Assembly: GCA_036939355.1 (NCBI GenBank)
Contig: JALLAP010000340.1
Location: 1 to 23,623, forward strand
Reading direction: 5' to 3'
DNA from: Thalassiosira profunda
Lineage: Eukaryota; Bacillariophyta; Thalassiosirophyceae; Thalassiosirales; Thalassiosiraceae
Length of the DNA: 23,623 nt
Shown: in pieces, positions 1-8,006 of the stretch
Layout: each line of letters starts with the position of its first letter
Numbering within the stretch: the first letter of the stretch is position 1
Program-made: the position numbers and the translations under genes
The notes under the pieces: model-generated
The model's database searches: none
Told to the model about the DNA's origin: nothing
Seen by the model: only the letters and a program-made list of their open reading frames with translations

Positions 1-724
1 ACGCCCGAGAGGAGCAGGTCGGGGAAGACAAGCCATTCCATCATTTCGATGTCCATTTTCATCGTCACGCGAGGTCCATTGTGGTATCCGTTAATTGCAA
101 ATGGTTGCGGAATCTCCCTCCCGTGCACCTCGCGGTCGATCCAACTGCTGAGACGGTACACCGGCACATGCTCGGGATCGCACCGTTTCCGGCAGCTGCT
201 CTTTAGGGTCGTGAAGCCGTACTCGTCCCCGATGTGATAGACGTGAGATTGCCGTCGTCATCGCCCACACCTCCAAAGATGGGATGATACCGCCAGCCCA
301 CTGCTTCGTATGCCCGCCGCATTTCCTCGTGCCGTTCTCTGTGCGAGGGATTCGGTTCGAAACTAAAGACGCAGAAATCTCGATTGTCTCTGGATTCCTC
401 GGGACCGAAGTGTTTTCTGAAGAACATCCGGGCTATCCTCGCCTTTGGATACTTGAATGGCTCCAGAAGGAACCTACCGTGTATCCCGATGTTAGCGCCT
501 ACGTCGAGGAAGACGTGGAAGCATCCGTCGGCGAGCTTGCGCTGCCGTCCACAGTTTGTTGCAACAGCTGTTGCATTGCGCCATTCGACGACTCCCCCCA
601 TCGAGGGAAGGTCGTTGCGCTGGGATATTGCCCACGCGCCGAAGATACCGAAGGCGAGGGCGAGCTTGATTGCAAAGGTGGGGCGCCGGACTCGCCCCTG
701 CCCGTCCATTGTCTCACGGTGCAT
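1..724 (-). pseudogene. FkbM-type SAM-dependent methyltransferase, 3' end outside the window, one-base frameshift
   Basis: The start is at 724 (MHRETM; a second Met follows at residue 6). A short basic N-terminus leads into a hydrophobic stretch at residues 18-34, as in type II Golgi proteins. The SAM-binding motif I is DVGANIG at residues 74-80, and the acidic-loop motif FEPNP lies at 122-126. The first frame runs to about residue 161 (DDDGNLT) and then reaches a stop near 203. Family-like sequence resumes one frame over, from YHIGDEYGF near 240 to KMDIEMMEW near 50; the latter matches the family's conserved K-x-DIE region. One extra base near 240-242 would rejoin the frames, so this is either a pseudogene or a sequencing indel. 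FkbM enzymes O-methylate sugars, so a polysaccharide substrate is likely. The gene is divergent from the sulfotransferase at 1029. Confidence 0.72.
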
Positions 725-1028
725 CCACGTCCCAGCACGAGCCTTCCGGGGATGCCGAATGCCGACCAGCTCCCAGCTGATCTATACCCACTCCACGCAC
801 CCCACGGTGAGGGAAGGCTTGGGGCCAGCCGCCCTCGCCCCTCCCGACCAGCTCGCCTCTCCCTCTCGGCTCGATTTCCTTTGGCTTTTGGCTTTGGGGT
901 TTGGGGAAGGAGGAAGTCACGCAGCTGGTTGTTTTTCACGTGATGATCACGCCGCGGGCAGAAGCAAAAACGAAGGTTCCTCGCGCCGGCGCGGGGCGCG
1001 GGGCGAGGCGGCGTCCCCCAAGCAGCGA
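725..1028. promoter_or_regulatory. Shared divergent promoter region of the methyltransferase and sulfotransferase genes
   Basis: This is 304 bases between two start codons on opposite strands. It holds no convincing gene: open frames that cross it are extensions of the flanking genes or their shadows. It is GC-rich. I see no clear TATA box. It probably holds both promoters and 5' UTRs and could allow co-expression of the two enzymes. Confidence 0.45.
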
Positions 1029-2282
1029 ATGGCGGCGCGCTCCACCCTCGCGTTCCTCGCCCTCGCGGGGCTAGTATCGGTCGCCCAGATCCGTCGTTTC
1101 AATCTGTTGTCCTATTTCCAATACTACGAGCACCCCTCCGGCTCGGTATTAACATCACCTCCAGGCGGACGCAAGAGGAAGAGGAAGCCGCGCCGAATAT
1201 CCGACCGCGACCTCGATGCCATCGTCTCCCGGGTTGATGGCAACCTGCTCCAGCGGGAGGCCGACACGCCCGCATCTCCGGCGTGCCGGCCTCACTTCCG
1301 CGCTGCCGTACGCTCCAACGATAACACAACTTGGGCGTGGTCCACCATACCAAAATTCCAGCGACTGTACTTCTACCACACGCGCAAGGCGGGGGGGACC
1401 TCGCTGGCCGAGTACTTCAAGCGGGTGGCGATGCATCACGGATTGGATTACGAGCACATGGAGTGGAAGGAGGCCGAGGAGCCCGGAACGCACGATGTGC
1501 CCACATTTTATGTCACCCACCTGCGAGAGCCGATCGACCGGTCGATCAGCCACTTCAAATACCAGGGGCGGTGGGAGTGCACGGACCTCATGCGGATGAA
1601 GATGAGGAGAAAGAGAGCACCAGACGGCGAAGAGTTCGTGCCGACGGAGGAGAATGCGCGGAAGCTCGAGAATTGGATGGAGACGGGGGGACACGAATCG
1701 ACCATCTGCGAGCGTCGATACTTCAGGCTGGGGACTTGCGCTGTGAATTGCTACACCCAGTGGTTCTCGGGAATGTCCTGCCCGCGCATGAATACAACCA
1801 CGGAGGAGCAGTTGGAGGTGGCCCGGGCGAGGCTGTACCGCTACAACTTCATCGTGTCGCTCGAGCATCTGAAGGATCCCACCTACGCCAAAGCGGTGGA
1901 GGATTTCTTCGGCGTCGAGGGCGTGAGGAAGAAGAGGGGGGCGTTCTGCGAGCGGACGAGCCACGAGGCGAACAAGCGGGTGCCATTGGTCGTACGTAAC
2001 GAAACGGTGACGCGATTGACGGAGCGGAACGCGGCCGATGTCGGCCTGTACACGGAGCTCACGGACTGCCTCGATGATGCCGGAAGCGACTACGGCTTTC
2101 CGCGGTTGGACTCCGCGAGGTTCGACAATGTCACAGCGAAAATTCCCTACTACGAATACGACGGTTGGCTCACAGCGCAGAGGGCGAAGAATCAGGGGGG
2201 CGCCCAGCAGGAGGAGGAAGAGGAAAAGGTGGACATTGCAATCGTGTCGTCGGACGATGCGATGGCGCAGGCAGGAGAGTGA
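1029..2282 (+). CDS. Golgi-type carbohydrate sulfotransferase (PAPS-dependent, type II membrane protein)
   Basis: The product has 417 residues. The start at 1029 is chosen because it places a signal-anchor helix (residues 5-20) right at the N-terminus; the frame is open further upstream, but that part overlaps the divergent gene. A basic stretch (residues 48-56) and a stem follow. The 5'-phosphosulfate loop is HTRKAGGTSL at residues 117-126, and the 3'-phosphate site is THLREPIDRSISHF at 163-176 (Arg166, Ser174). Both spacing and order are those of Golgi sulfotransferases. It should transfer sulfate from PAPS to a sugar hydroxyl in the Golgi lumen; the acceptor cannot be told. The C-terminus is acidic (a Glu run near residue 395). 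No intron is needed. The head-to-head neighbour is a sugar methyltransferase, which suggests a joint role in decorating a secreted polysaccharide. Confidence 0.85.
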   Translation: MAARSTLAFLALAGLVSVAQIRRFNLLSYFQYYEHPSGSVLTSPPGGRKRKRKPRRISDRDLDAIVSRVDGNLLQREADTPASPACRPHFRAAVRSNDNTTWAWSTIPKFQRLYFYHTRKAGGTSLAEYFKRVAMHHGLDYEHMEWKEAEEPGTHDVPTFYVTHLREPIDRSISHFKYQGRWECTDLMRMKMRRKRAPDGEEFVPTEENARKLENWMETGGHESTICERRYFRLGTCAVNCYTQWFSGMSCPRMNTTTEEQLEVARARLYRYNFIVSLEHLKDPTYAKAVEDFFGVEGVRKKRGAFCERTSHEANKRVPLVVRNETVTRLTERNAADVGLYTELTDCLDDAGSDYGFPRLDSARFDNVTAKIPYYEYDGWLTAQRAKNQGGAQQEEEEEKVDIAIVSSDDAMAQAGE

Positions 2283-2393
2283 TCGCGTCGAATGGAGGTT
2301 CCCAAGACAAAGCGAAGAAGGCAACGATCAATTTTACACGGCAACGTTATTGGCTGCTGCAGTTCACCCGGCAACAAAGGGGGAGCAAGTCCC

Positions 2394-2948
2394 CTAGTCC
2401 CTGGCCTCGCGCATGCGCTTGCAGTGCTTCTCGGCGGCCGCGTCGCGGTAATGGGGCCTCTTCCGCTTGGATTCCCTGTCTCCGGGAAAGGCAGTGGCGG
2501 ACAGGTTCCGGGGCTTGGTCACCGATCGGGGTGGCCCGGAGGACCTGACCTTCTCCCCAGTCAGAGCGCGCTTGAGCATTCCCTTGAGCTCGTTTTGAGT
2601 CCGAACGACCGTGTGCAACGTGTTGGTGTTCATTGTAATGCGCGCATCTGTATCAGTCAGACGGTCGTCAATGTGCTGGCGAGTTCCCCTGTGCAGCTTC
2701 TGGCTGTGGCCTCGAGTGTTGGCAGCCTGAGTATCGACGCGATCGAGGACCTTCTCGGTGTTTTGGTCCGACTGTTCCTTCAATTCGGCCAGCTTCCTTG
2801 CGGTTTCTTTCGCGCCCAGCTCGTCCTGCTTTTGAAGCTCGGCCAGGAGCTCTTCTCCATACGCATCTTGCTTGTGAGGCGACGGCGAACCATCCTCTGA
2901 AACCAAGAGACTCGCCTCGTCGCTATCGAAGCTTTGGTTCGTTGTCAT
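2394..2948 (-). CDS. Small charged coiled-coil protein of unknown function
   Basis: The product has 184 residues, starting at the Met at 2948 (MTTNQSFDSDEASLL). The frame is open upstream to 3107, but that part is basic and of low quality, so I prefer the shorter form. Residues 1-30 are Ser/Asp-rich. Residues 30-120 are a long charged helix with coiled-coil character (ELLAELQKQDELGAKETARKL and onward, with repeated Thr/Asn/Asp heptad-like steps). The C-terminus is basic (KRKRP, KRMRE) and could be a nuclear localisation signal. I do not recognise a family. It lies divergent, 297 bases from the acidic protein at 3246, an arrangement repeated at 18214/19488. Its stop is only 111 bases from the sulfotransferase stop, tail to tail. 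Confidence 0.6.
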   Translation of the reverse strand: MTTNQSFDSDEASLLVSEDGSPSPHKQDAYGEELLAELQKQDELGAKETARKLAELKEQSDQNTEKVLDRVDTQAANTRGHSQKLHRGTRQHIDDRLTDTDARITMNTNTLHTVVRTQNELKGMLKRALTGEKVRSSGPPRSVTKPRNLSATAFPGDRESKRKRPHYRDAAAEKHCKRMREARD

Positions 2949-3245
2949 GCTTGGGTTGTTTGGGTTGAGGTGCTGAACTATGGCACGTTGGGCGCCGCAC
3001 GGTGAACGGGAAAACCCCCGAGAGCCCCTACCACACAAAGGAGAAAACTCAAAGGCATTCAAATCGAAAGGATCCTCTCTACTCTGTGATCGTGATTGAA
3101 ATGGCAATGTGATTGGATTTTTGGCTTCGCTGTGGTGATCTCAACCAACAGACGCCCTAGTGGACGCCCCAGACCCCTGAGGGCTGTCTCCACAATGAAT
3201 AATTTCCGTGAGCTCTTCGGCACATCCTGAGCGCGGCCATCATCC
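2949..3245. promoter_or_regulatory. Divergent intergenic region between the coiled-coil and acidic-protein genes
   Basis: This is 297 bases between opposed start codons, without a convincing gene. It presumably contains both promoters. I compared it by eye with the matching region at 19225-19487 and found no shared motif I would trust. Confidence 0.4.
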
Positions 3246-6200
3246 ATGGGCAACTCCCCCTCCACGTCTCGGAGGCCGGCGTCCAATGGGAGGGGCGGCG
3301 CTGCCCAGGCCAAAGCCGAGGCTGGATCTTCGAAACAAGGATTTGACCGGAAAGCAGGAGCAATGGGGATTATCGCAACCAAACTGTGGCACGCCGAGGA
3401 ATGCACTCTTTCATTGGAAAGCCTACTCTCCAAACTTCACTCGTGCAGTGCCTCCTATCTTCGCGAAGACATTCCCACAATCGAAGCGCTGAGGGAGTTG
3501 ATCGAACGTTACTCCGGGGATGGAAATGGGGTCGCTCTAACACAGGATCCGGTCACAGGCGCAGCGACGGCGACAGCGTTGGGTAGGGATAAGTTTGGGA
3601 AGAATACCATTGACCCTCGCCGGCCGAGGCAGCAGGCCGCGGCAGCAAGGCCGCAGACTGCCCCAGCGACGCAGGGACGGCCGACCAGACGCGAACGGTC
3701 GCTAGACAAGGAAGCGTGCTCTGCGCTTGAGAAGTTCAATATTCTCTTGGAGACACGCGCCAAGCAATGTTTACTCCATTCGTCTCGCCTGAGAGAGATT
3801 TTAAGAGAATGCTCGCTGGAGGAGGGGAGCGAGTTGCAAAAGCATTTGACCAAAGTGAGTGATCTCCACGAGTCCCTTCTCATTCTGCTGAAGGACAAAA
3901 CATATGAGGCCGCTCTGAATCGGGCGGGCCAAGACAGTCAATCACAGATTGAGAGGAGAAGCGACGATTTGGCGGCCTTGCTTTATCGCAACTGGGAGAA
4001 TGGGCTTGGGCAACCTTTGCCTGGACACACCAGAGGAACGCCAAGCAGTGCCAGTCATGCGTCAGCGAGGTCGCAAGGCAGCCAGTCCGACGATGGAGCA
4101 TTCTATCATTCGTCTCCCATGGTTGAATCTCCTTTGGCAGATTCGGCAACTGCAGCCAGAGCCGGAGACGAGCAAGTGGCGGCAAAGAAAGGCGATGCTT
4201 ACGAAGCACCAAACGCAACAGGAGAAGGAACAGAGGGGCGACTTCGCCGCACTCAAGATGGGGCAGAAGAGGAGGTTGACGACGCGAGCGCTGCGAGCCA
4301 TCGGTCACACGACACCCAAGCCAGGTCACCCGGATCCCAGCAAAGTCATTTTGACAATGACTTCTCTGTTGGTAGTAACAACATGGATTGGTCTCCGATG
4401 CGGCCCGAATCGTCTCTGCGGAGGCCGGCGGCCAACGCAATGTTTGGCAACTCCGAGGGCACGACCGGGACGACAGAGGAAGACAACACCGATGGAACGC
4501 AAGATGCCTCGGCAGAGGAAGACGATGCATCTCGTCACAGTGGAGAGAGACCGCGCGCGGACAATCCAGAGAGCGAGGAGGCAGATGAACACAACGCCGA
4601 TGGGACGCAAGACGCCTCGACAGAGGGAGACGATTCACCTCGCCACAGTGAAGAGAGACCACGCGCGGACAATCCAGACGAGGGGGAGACAGAGGAGGAG
4701 GAGGAGGAGGAGGAGGAGGAGGAGGAGGAGGAGGAGGAAGGCGACGTCGTCACAAGCGACGTTACCAAACGTCAATCGCGCCGTCTCCAACAAAAAAGGT
4801 CGGAGGAGACGCCTGCAACAGAGGATGTGTCAGCTGAAACGGCCAAGCCCGCAGCCGGTGGCGCTCGCTCGCGTCGGAAGCGGAGCAACAAGAAGGGTGC
4901 AACCGAAGGTGACGCTGAAACTCGCCAACCGCGCGCAACCAGTGGCTCCAATGACAACGATGATGACGATGCCACTGATCCGGACCCAAGGGTGCGGCAG
5001 ACTGCAAAGGCCGTGGCAGACGAAGACACCGAGGATGAGATGGAAGTGCCGCATCCCGTAGCAAAAAAGTCGGGCGACGATAGCGCCAACGGCCGCGAGC
5101 AAAGTATTGCGATTGAGAGTGAGGAGAGGCACCTCACTTTCGACCCCGCGCCGTACCGCGATCTTGCCAAACGCTTCAACGATCACTCGAGGGAAGGAAT
5201 ACCGATGGCCGCCGAAACAAATCTGCTGCGACCAGTCCAGCGCCTCGTTTCCTTCGCGTTCGACAAGGCAGACAACCTCCCGGTCCTTTCACAGCTTCCT
5301 GCCGACTTGGCCTGCGTTTTGAGCGAGCTCACGTCCGCCAACAAGTTGCTTGGAGCTCGTCTTGACCTCAAGGCGCAGAACAAGAAGTCAGACGCTGCTG
5401 TCCATCTATCGGTGCCGGACCTCAGTGCAGAGACAACGTGCGGGGCAATCCTGGCTAAAGTCTCGACTTCGAAGCAGAAAGTTGTTGTGAGAGACGAGCC
5501 TAGCAGCATCACTGATGGCATCGTCGAATTGAAGGAAGCGTATTATCGCCTCGTGCACGGCGACTGTGTCGATGGTTTGGATTACGACAAAGCAGTGACT
5601 GACAAGAAACTGGGCGCCTTCCTCTGTCTTGGCTCGACGAAGAACACTCTGGGGCACGTCTTCAATCTGCACCACTTCCACAATGGTCCTGGTACACTTG
5701 CCGTGCACGTTGTTCTGGGTGGTCTTGCGAATAGCACTGAGCTTATCGAAGAGGCCCAGGCTCTTGCCCTGAAGGCTAACCCAGCCGTCCCGTTCACCAA
5801 AACGACTACGATCGTGGAGTTCATCGTATCGTACGTCCACCCTGCGCAGGCCTCGATGGACGAGGGAGACGGCGTGTTGATAGAAGCCGCTGTGATAACA
5901 GTCAAGATATTCGGCTGCTTGACTCAAATAAGGAAGAAGGCGAGGCGAGATCCTATTCTGCTGTCTTTCAAGAAGGGAGACGAGACGAGACCTGATGGCA
6001 CCAGAGGAGAGGGAGCATGCTACTCCAGTGATCACGAAGAGCACAAGATGCAACGGTTGGTCATTGCTCGCACTGCGATGATATTTCATCTCCGACGAGC
6101 GGTCATGAAGCGCCTTCCTTCTGGCTTCTTTGACAAACGCGGGTACTCTCGCACATTCCTGCGCCTGTCGTACTCAGATATCAGGGACGAAACTGGATTT

Positions 6201-6395
6201 CTCACAACAGGCTTCTTCGATGGCACCGACGACATCGACATCGAGCGAATCCGCGGCAAAATTATCTCTAAAGGCGCACGTTCCGATGCCGACGACACGG
6301 GGAAACGGAACATCATTCTCAAGAGCCGGGAGCAACTCGAAAGCCTGGCGAGATTGGTAGAAAGGGCTGCAGGAACGCAGTCCGGTGCCTCATGA
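3246..6395 (+). CDS. Large acidic protein with poly-Glu tract and unknown C-terminal domain
   Basis: The product has 1049 residues without introns. The start context is CCATGG. The N-terminus MGNSPST fits an N-myristoylation signal (Gly2, Ser6). Residues 150-245 look helical (ALEKFNILLETRAKQC, LQKHLTKVSDLHESLLILL). Residues 250-620 are disordered and acidic, with two 36-residue repeats and a run of 16 Glu. From about residue 630 to the end there is a folded-looking domain with hydrophobic strands and helices (LSQLPADLACVLSELTSANK, GTLAVHVVLGGLANSTELI, RTFLRLSYSDI). I do not recognise this domain. The gene is divergent from the coiled-coil gene at 2948 and convergent with the BTB gene, whose stop is at 6657. 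The layout (helical N-terminus, acidic linker, folded C-terminus) resembles the protein at 19488, but the residues do not align clearly by eye. Confidence 0.75.
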   Translation: MGNSPSTSRRPASNGRGGAAQAKAEAGSSKQGFDRKAGAMGIIATKLWHAEECTLSLESLLSKLHSCSASYLREDIPTIEALRELIERYSGDGNGVALTQDPVTGAATATALGRDKFGKNTIDPRRPRQQAAAARPQTAPATQGRPTRRERSLDKEACSALEKFNILLETRAKQCLLHSSRLREILRECSLEEGSELQKHLTKVSDLHESLLILLKDKTYEAALNRAGQDSQSQIERRSDDLAALLYRNWENGLGQPLPGHTRGTPSSASHASARSQGSQSDDGAFYHSSPMVESPLADSATAARAGDEQVAAKKGDAYEAPNATGEGTEGRLRRTQDGAEEEVDDASAASHRSHDTQARSPGSQQSHFDNDFSVGSNNMDWSPMRPESSLRRPAANAMFGNSEGTTGTTEEDNTDGTQDASAEEDDASRHSGERPRADNPESEEADEHNADGTQDASTEGDDSPRHSEERPRADNPDEGETEEEEEEEEEEEEEEEEGDVVTSDVTKRQSRRLQQKRSEETPATEDVSAETAKPAAGGARSRRKRSNKKGATEGDAETRQPRATSGSNDNDDDDATDPDPRVRQTAKAVADEDTEDEMEVPHPVAKKSGDDSANGREQSIAIESEERHLTFDPAPYRDLAKRFNDHSREGIPMAAETNLLRPVQRLVSFAFDKADNLPVLSQLPADLACVLSELTSANKLLGARLDLKAQNKKSDAAVHLSVPDLSAETTCGAILAKVSTSKQKVVVRDEPSSITDGIVELKEAYYRLVHGDCVDGLDYDKAVTDKKLGAFLCLGSTKNTLGHVFNLHHFHNGPGTLAVHVVLGGLANSTELIEEAQALALKANPAVPFTKTTTIVEFIVSYVHPAQASMDEGDGVLIEAAVITVKIFGCLTQIRKKARRDPILLSFKKGDETRPDGTRGEGACYSSDHEEHKMQRLVIARTAMIFHLRRAVMKRLPSGFFDKRGYSRTFLRLSYSDIRDETGFLTTGFFDGTDDIDIERIRGKIISKGARSDADDTGKRNIILKSREQLESLARLVERAAGTQSGAS
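4485..4680 (+). repeat. Two in-frame 108-bp tandem repeats in the acidic linker
   Basis: Copy 1 starts at 4485 and copy 2 at 4593. Each encodes N-x-DGTQDAS, then an acidic step, RHS-x-ERPRADNP and a variable end, with a period of 36 residues. The second copy runs into the poly-Glu tract. The reading frame is kept, so this is repeat growth within a functional disordered linker. Confidence 0.85.
4692..4739 (+). repeat. GAG trinucleotide microsatellite encoding poly-Glu
   Basis: Fifteen GAG codons followed by one GAA encode 16 consecutive glutamates. A tract like this is likely to vary in length between strains while keeping the frame. Confidence 0.95.
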
Positions 6396-6656
6396 GGGCG
6401 GAGATGGAGAGGCTGTGCTTGTTCTAGTAGAAGTAAGGTAGGCGATAACAAATAGAAGGCTTGTTTGGTACTTCTTTGGAGAGTCGCTACAGATTGGGCG
6501 CACCGCTAGCTCATCGCTGTTGGGATCTCTTACGCTTGGGAGATTGAGGCGCCTGCGTCTGGGCTTTTGGAGGCCGAGCGAGGTAACCACTGGGCAGTCG
6601 CATCCCAAGCCAATCGAAGTCCGCCGAGTGCAAGCGGAAGTCCTTGGACACGACAT
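6396..6656. other. Convergent 3' intergenic region
   Basis: 261 bases separate the stop codons of the acidic protein (plus) and the BTB protein (minus). I see no gene in it. It should hold both 3' UTRs. Confidence 0.5.
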
Positions 6657-7727
6657 TCATAATTGCCGTCGTCCGAAACTGTCGATGGTTTCGTTTGGAT
6701 AGCCATGGTTCCGCATGGACCGCATGCTGGGCAACGACGCGAAGAGGGCCTCTGGGTACTTATAGACGACGCGCGATATGATTCGCCTCGCGGCCGACTT
6801 AGCGTTCTCCTTGGAACTCTTGAGGTTCCGGATCTCTCGGTTCGCCGCGACCTCTCGCTCCGCCGCCCTCGCCTTCTCAATCTTGATCTGCATGAAGGAA
6901 TGCAGTAGCAGAGAAAAAGCCGCGTTGTTGTCGACTATTTCTTGGCTCAGATTTGCAGCGTGTGGAGATACAATCTTCTGGAAAGCTCCACCGAGCTGTT
7001 TGCAACCTCCGTCGCACGTAGAAGCCTGCAACTGATTGTTGACTACCTTCCAAGGGATAGTTCTCTGATGGAGACTGGTGACTACGTCGACGGAAAATAG
7101 ATCACCAGTAAGTGAAAGTGTCGAAGGATCGATCAGGATTGAAGCAAAGAGCCCTTCTACTGCCACCTTGGTCTGCTCCAAATCGAACGTGTCTGCAAAA
7201 CTAAGCAGATGCAGCAAACCATTGAAATCACTCTCCCGTCTTTCGAGTCGAGATCGATGTTCGTTGACGCTTTCGCCAGCACGCCGGTGCTTGTCCCACT
7301 CTATCTGACCGTTTTGGACGCAACTCGCGAGGCTGCCATCGCATTTAGCAACAAAATCGACCAAGCGGAACTGATGAAACCAGGGAATGAGTGTTGCTGC
7401 ATTCTCAGGGTCGATGTTGGCATCTGTATTCAGTGTTCGCAGTCTGTGTGGGCCGACAGTGTCCCAAAAAAGCTCCCAGTCCTCGGGCTTTTTGTCCGGC
7501 AGTGCGATTCGGCTCGTTCCGTTTGCATCAACAACAATTAGATCGTCGAAGACTGGCGATATTGAGGACAGTATGACTCGGTGGTATGCATAATCTTGCT
7601 CCGAGTCGCCGGATCCCACAGAGACAAGCACGTCCGGTTGTGGCATGGCAGACCGTGGCGGAGGAAGCGGCGAGGGAGGCGGAACCGGCAGGGGAGGCGG
7701 CAGCACTCCCTTAGCTTTCTTTTCCAT
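6657..7727 (-). CDS. BTB/POZ domain protein
   Basis: The product has 356 residues starting at 7727. The first 27 residues are Pro-rich (PPPLPVPPPSPLPPP); a second Met at residue 28 is a possible alternative start. The BTB fold begins at residue 32 (DVLVSVG) and continues with HRVILSSISPVFDDLI at 49-64 (the conserved His and Ser-Pro-Val-Phe) and EDWELFWDTV at 82-91. A helical region follows (LLHLLSFADTFDLEQTKVAVEGLF), like the helical back part of many BTB proteins. The tail near residues 280-330 is a charged helix (IEKARAAEREVAANREI) ending in a basic stretch. BTB domains dimerise and often bring substrates to cullin-3 ubiquitin ligases; whether this one does cannot be seen. No introns. It lies in tandem behind the MLO-like gene. 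Confidence 0.8.
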   Translation of the reverse strand: MEKKAKGVLPPPLPVPPPSPLPPPRSAMPQPDVLVSVGSGDSEQDYAYHRVILSSISPVFDDLIVVDANGTSRIALPDKKPEDWELFWDTVGPHRLRTLNTDANIDPENAATLIPWFHQFRLVDFVAKCDGSLASCVQNGQIEWDKHRRAGESVNEHRSRLERRESDFNGLLHLLSFADTFDLEQTKVAVEGLFASILIDPSTLSLTGDLFSVDVVTSLHQRTIPWKVVNNQLQASTCDGGCKQLGGAFQKIVSPHAANLSQEIVDNNAAFSLLLHSFMQIKIEKARAAEREVAANREIRNLKSSKENAKSAARRIISRVVYKYPEALFASLPSMRSMRNHGYPNETIDSFGRRQL

Positions 7728-8006
7728 CAGGTTGCGGTTTGCGATCCCCCTCAGGCGAACGCCAGAGATTTATTGGCGAGGTCGAAGGCAGCCAGCGCAG
7801 CAAGGCAAGCTAGCACCTTGCTATTGGCTGACCTTGTCGCATCATACTCGTCACCTGGAGTTCTTGGGACCCAACCAACCGCGCGCGCCCGCGCGCGCAC
7901 AGGCCCCCCTCTAATTCGATTCACCGGCCTTTTTGTACCTAGCCTTACCACTTTTTATACGTGTCCTCTTTTGGTCCCCCGCCCCAGCTTTTATATATCA
8001 TCGTAC
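7728..8006. other. Intergenic region: 3' end of the MLO-like gene and promoter of the BTB gene
   Basis: 279 bases lie between the MLO-like stop and the BTB start, both on the minus strand. It contains an alternating CG tract (7881-7900), an AT-rich patch near 7990-8000, and an AATAAA-like hexamer on the minus strand at 7769-7774. The hexamer is so near the BTB start that its role as a poly(A) signal is doubtful. I see no gene. Confidence 0.4.
7881..7900. repeat. Alternating GC dinucleotide tract
   Basis: GCGCGCGC, a short break, then GCGCGCGCAC. Alternating purine-pyrimidine GC sequence is prone to form Z-DNA. Here it lies in the promoter of the BTB gene. Confidence 0.7.

Noticed and set aside
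384..1028. Upstream extension of the sulfotransferase frame (632 residues in total)
   Set aside because: It overlaps the divergent methyltransferase on the opposite strand, has no signal anchor at its start and reads as a basic, low-quality shadow. The Met at 1029 begins directly with a membrane anchor.
1155..2324. 389-residue frame on the minus strand
   Set aside because: It lies opposite the well-supported sulfotransferase and has no recognisable domain; a shadow of GC-rich codons.
3880..4662. Minus-strand frames opposite the acidic linker
   Set aside because: These are complements of the Glu/Asp-rich coding and of the GAG microsatellite; no domain is visible.
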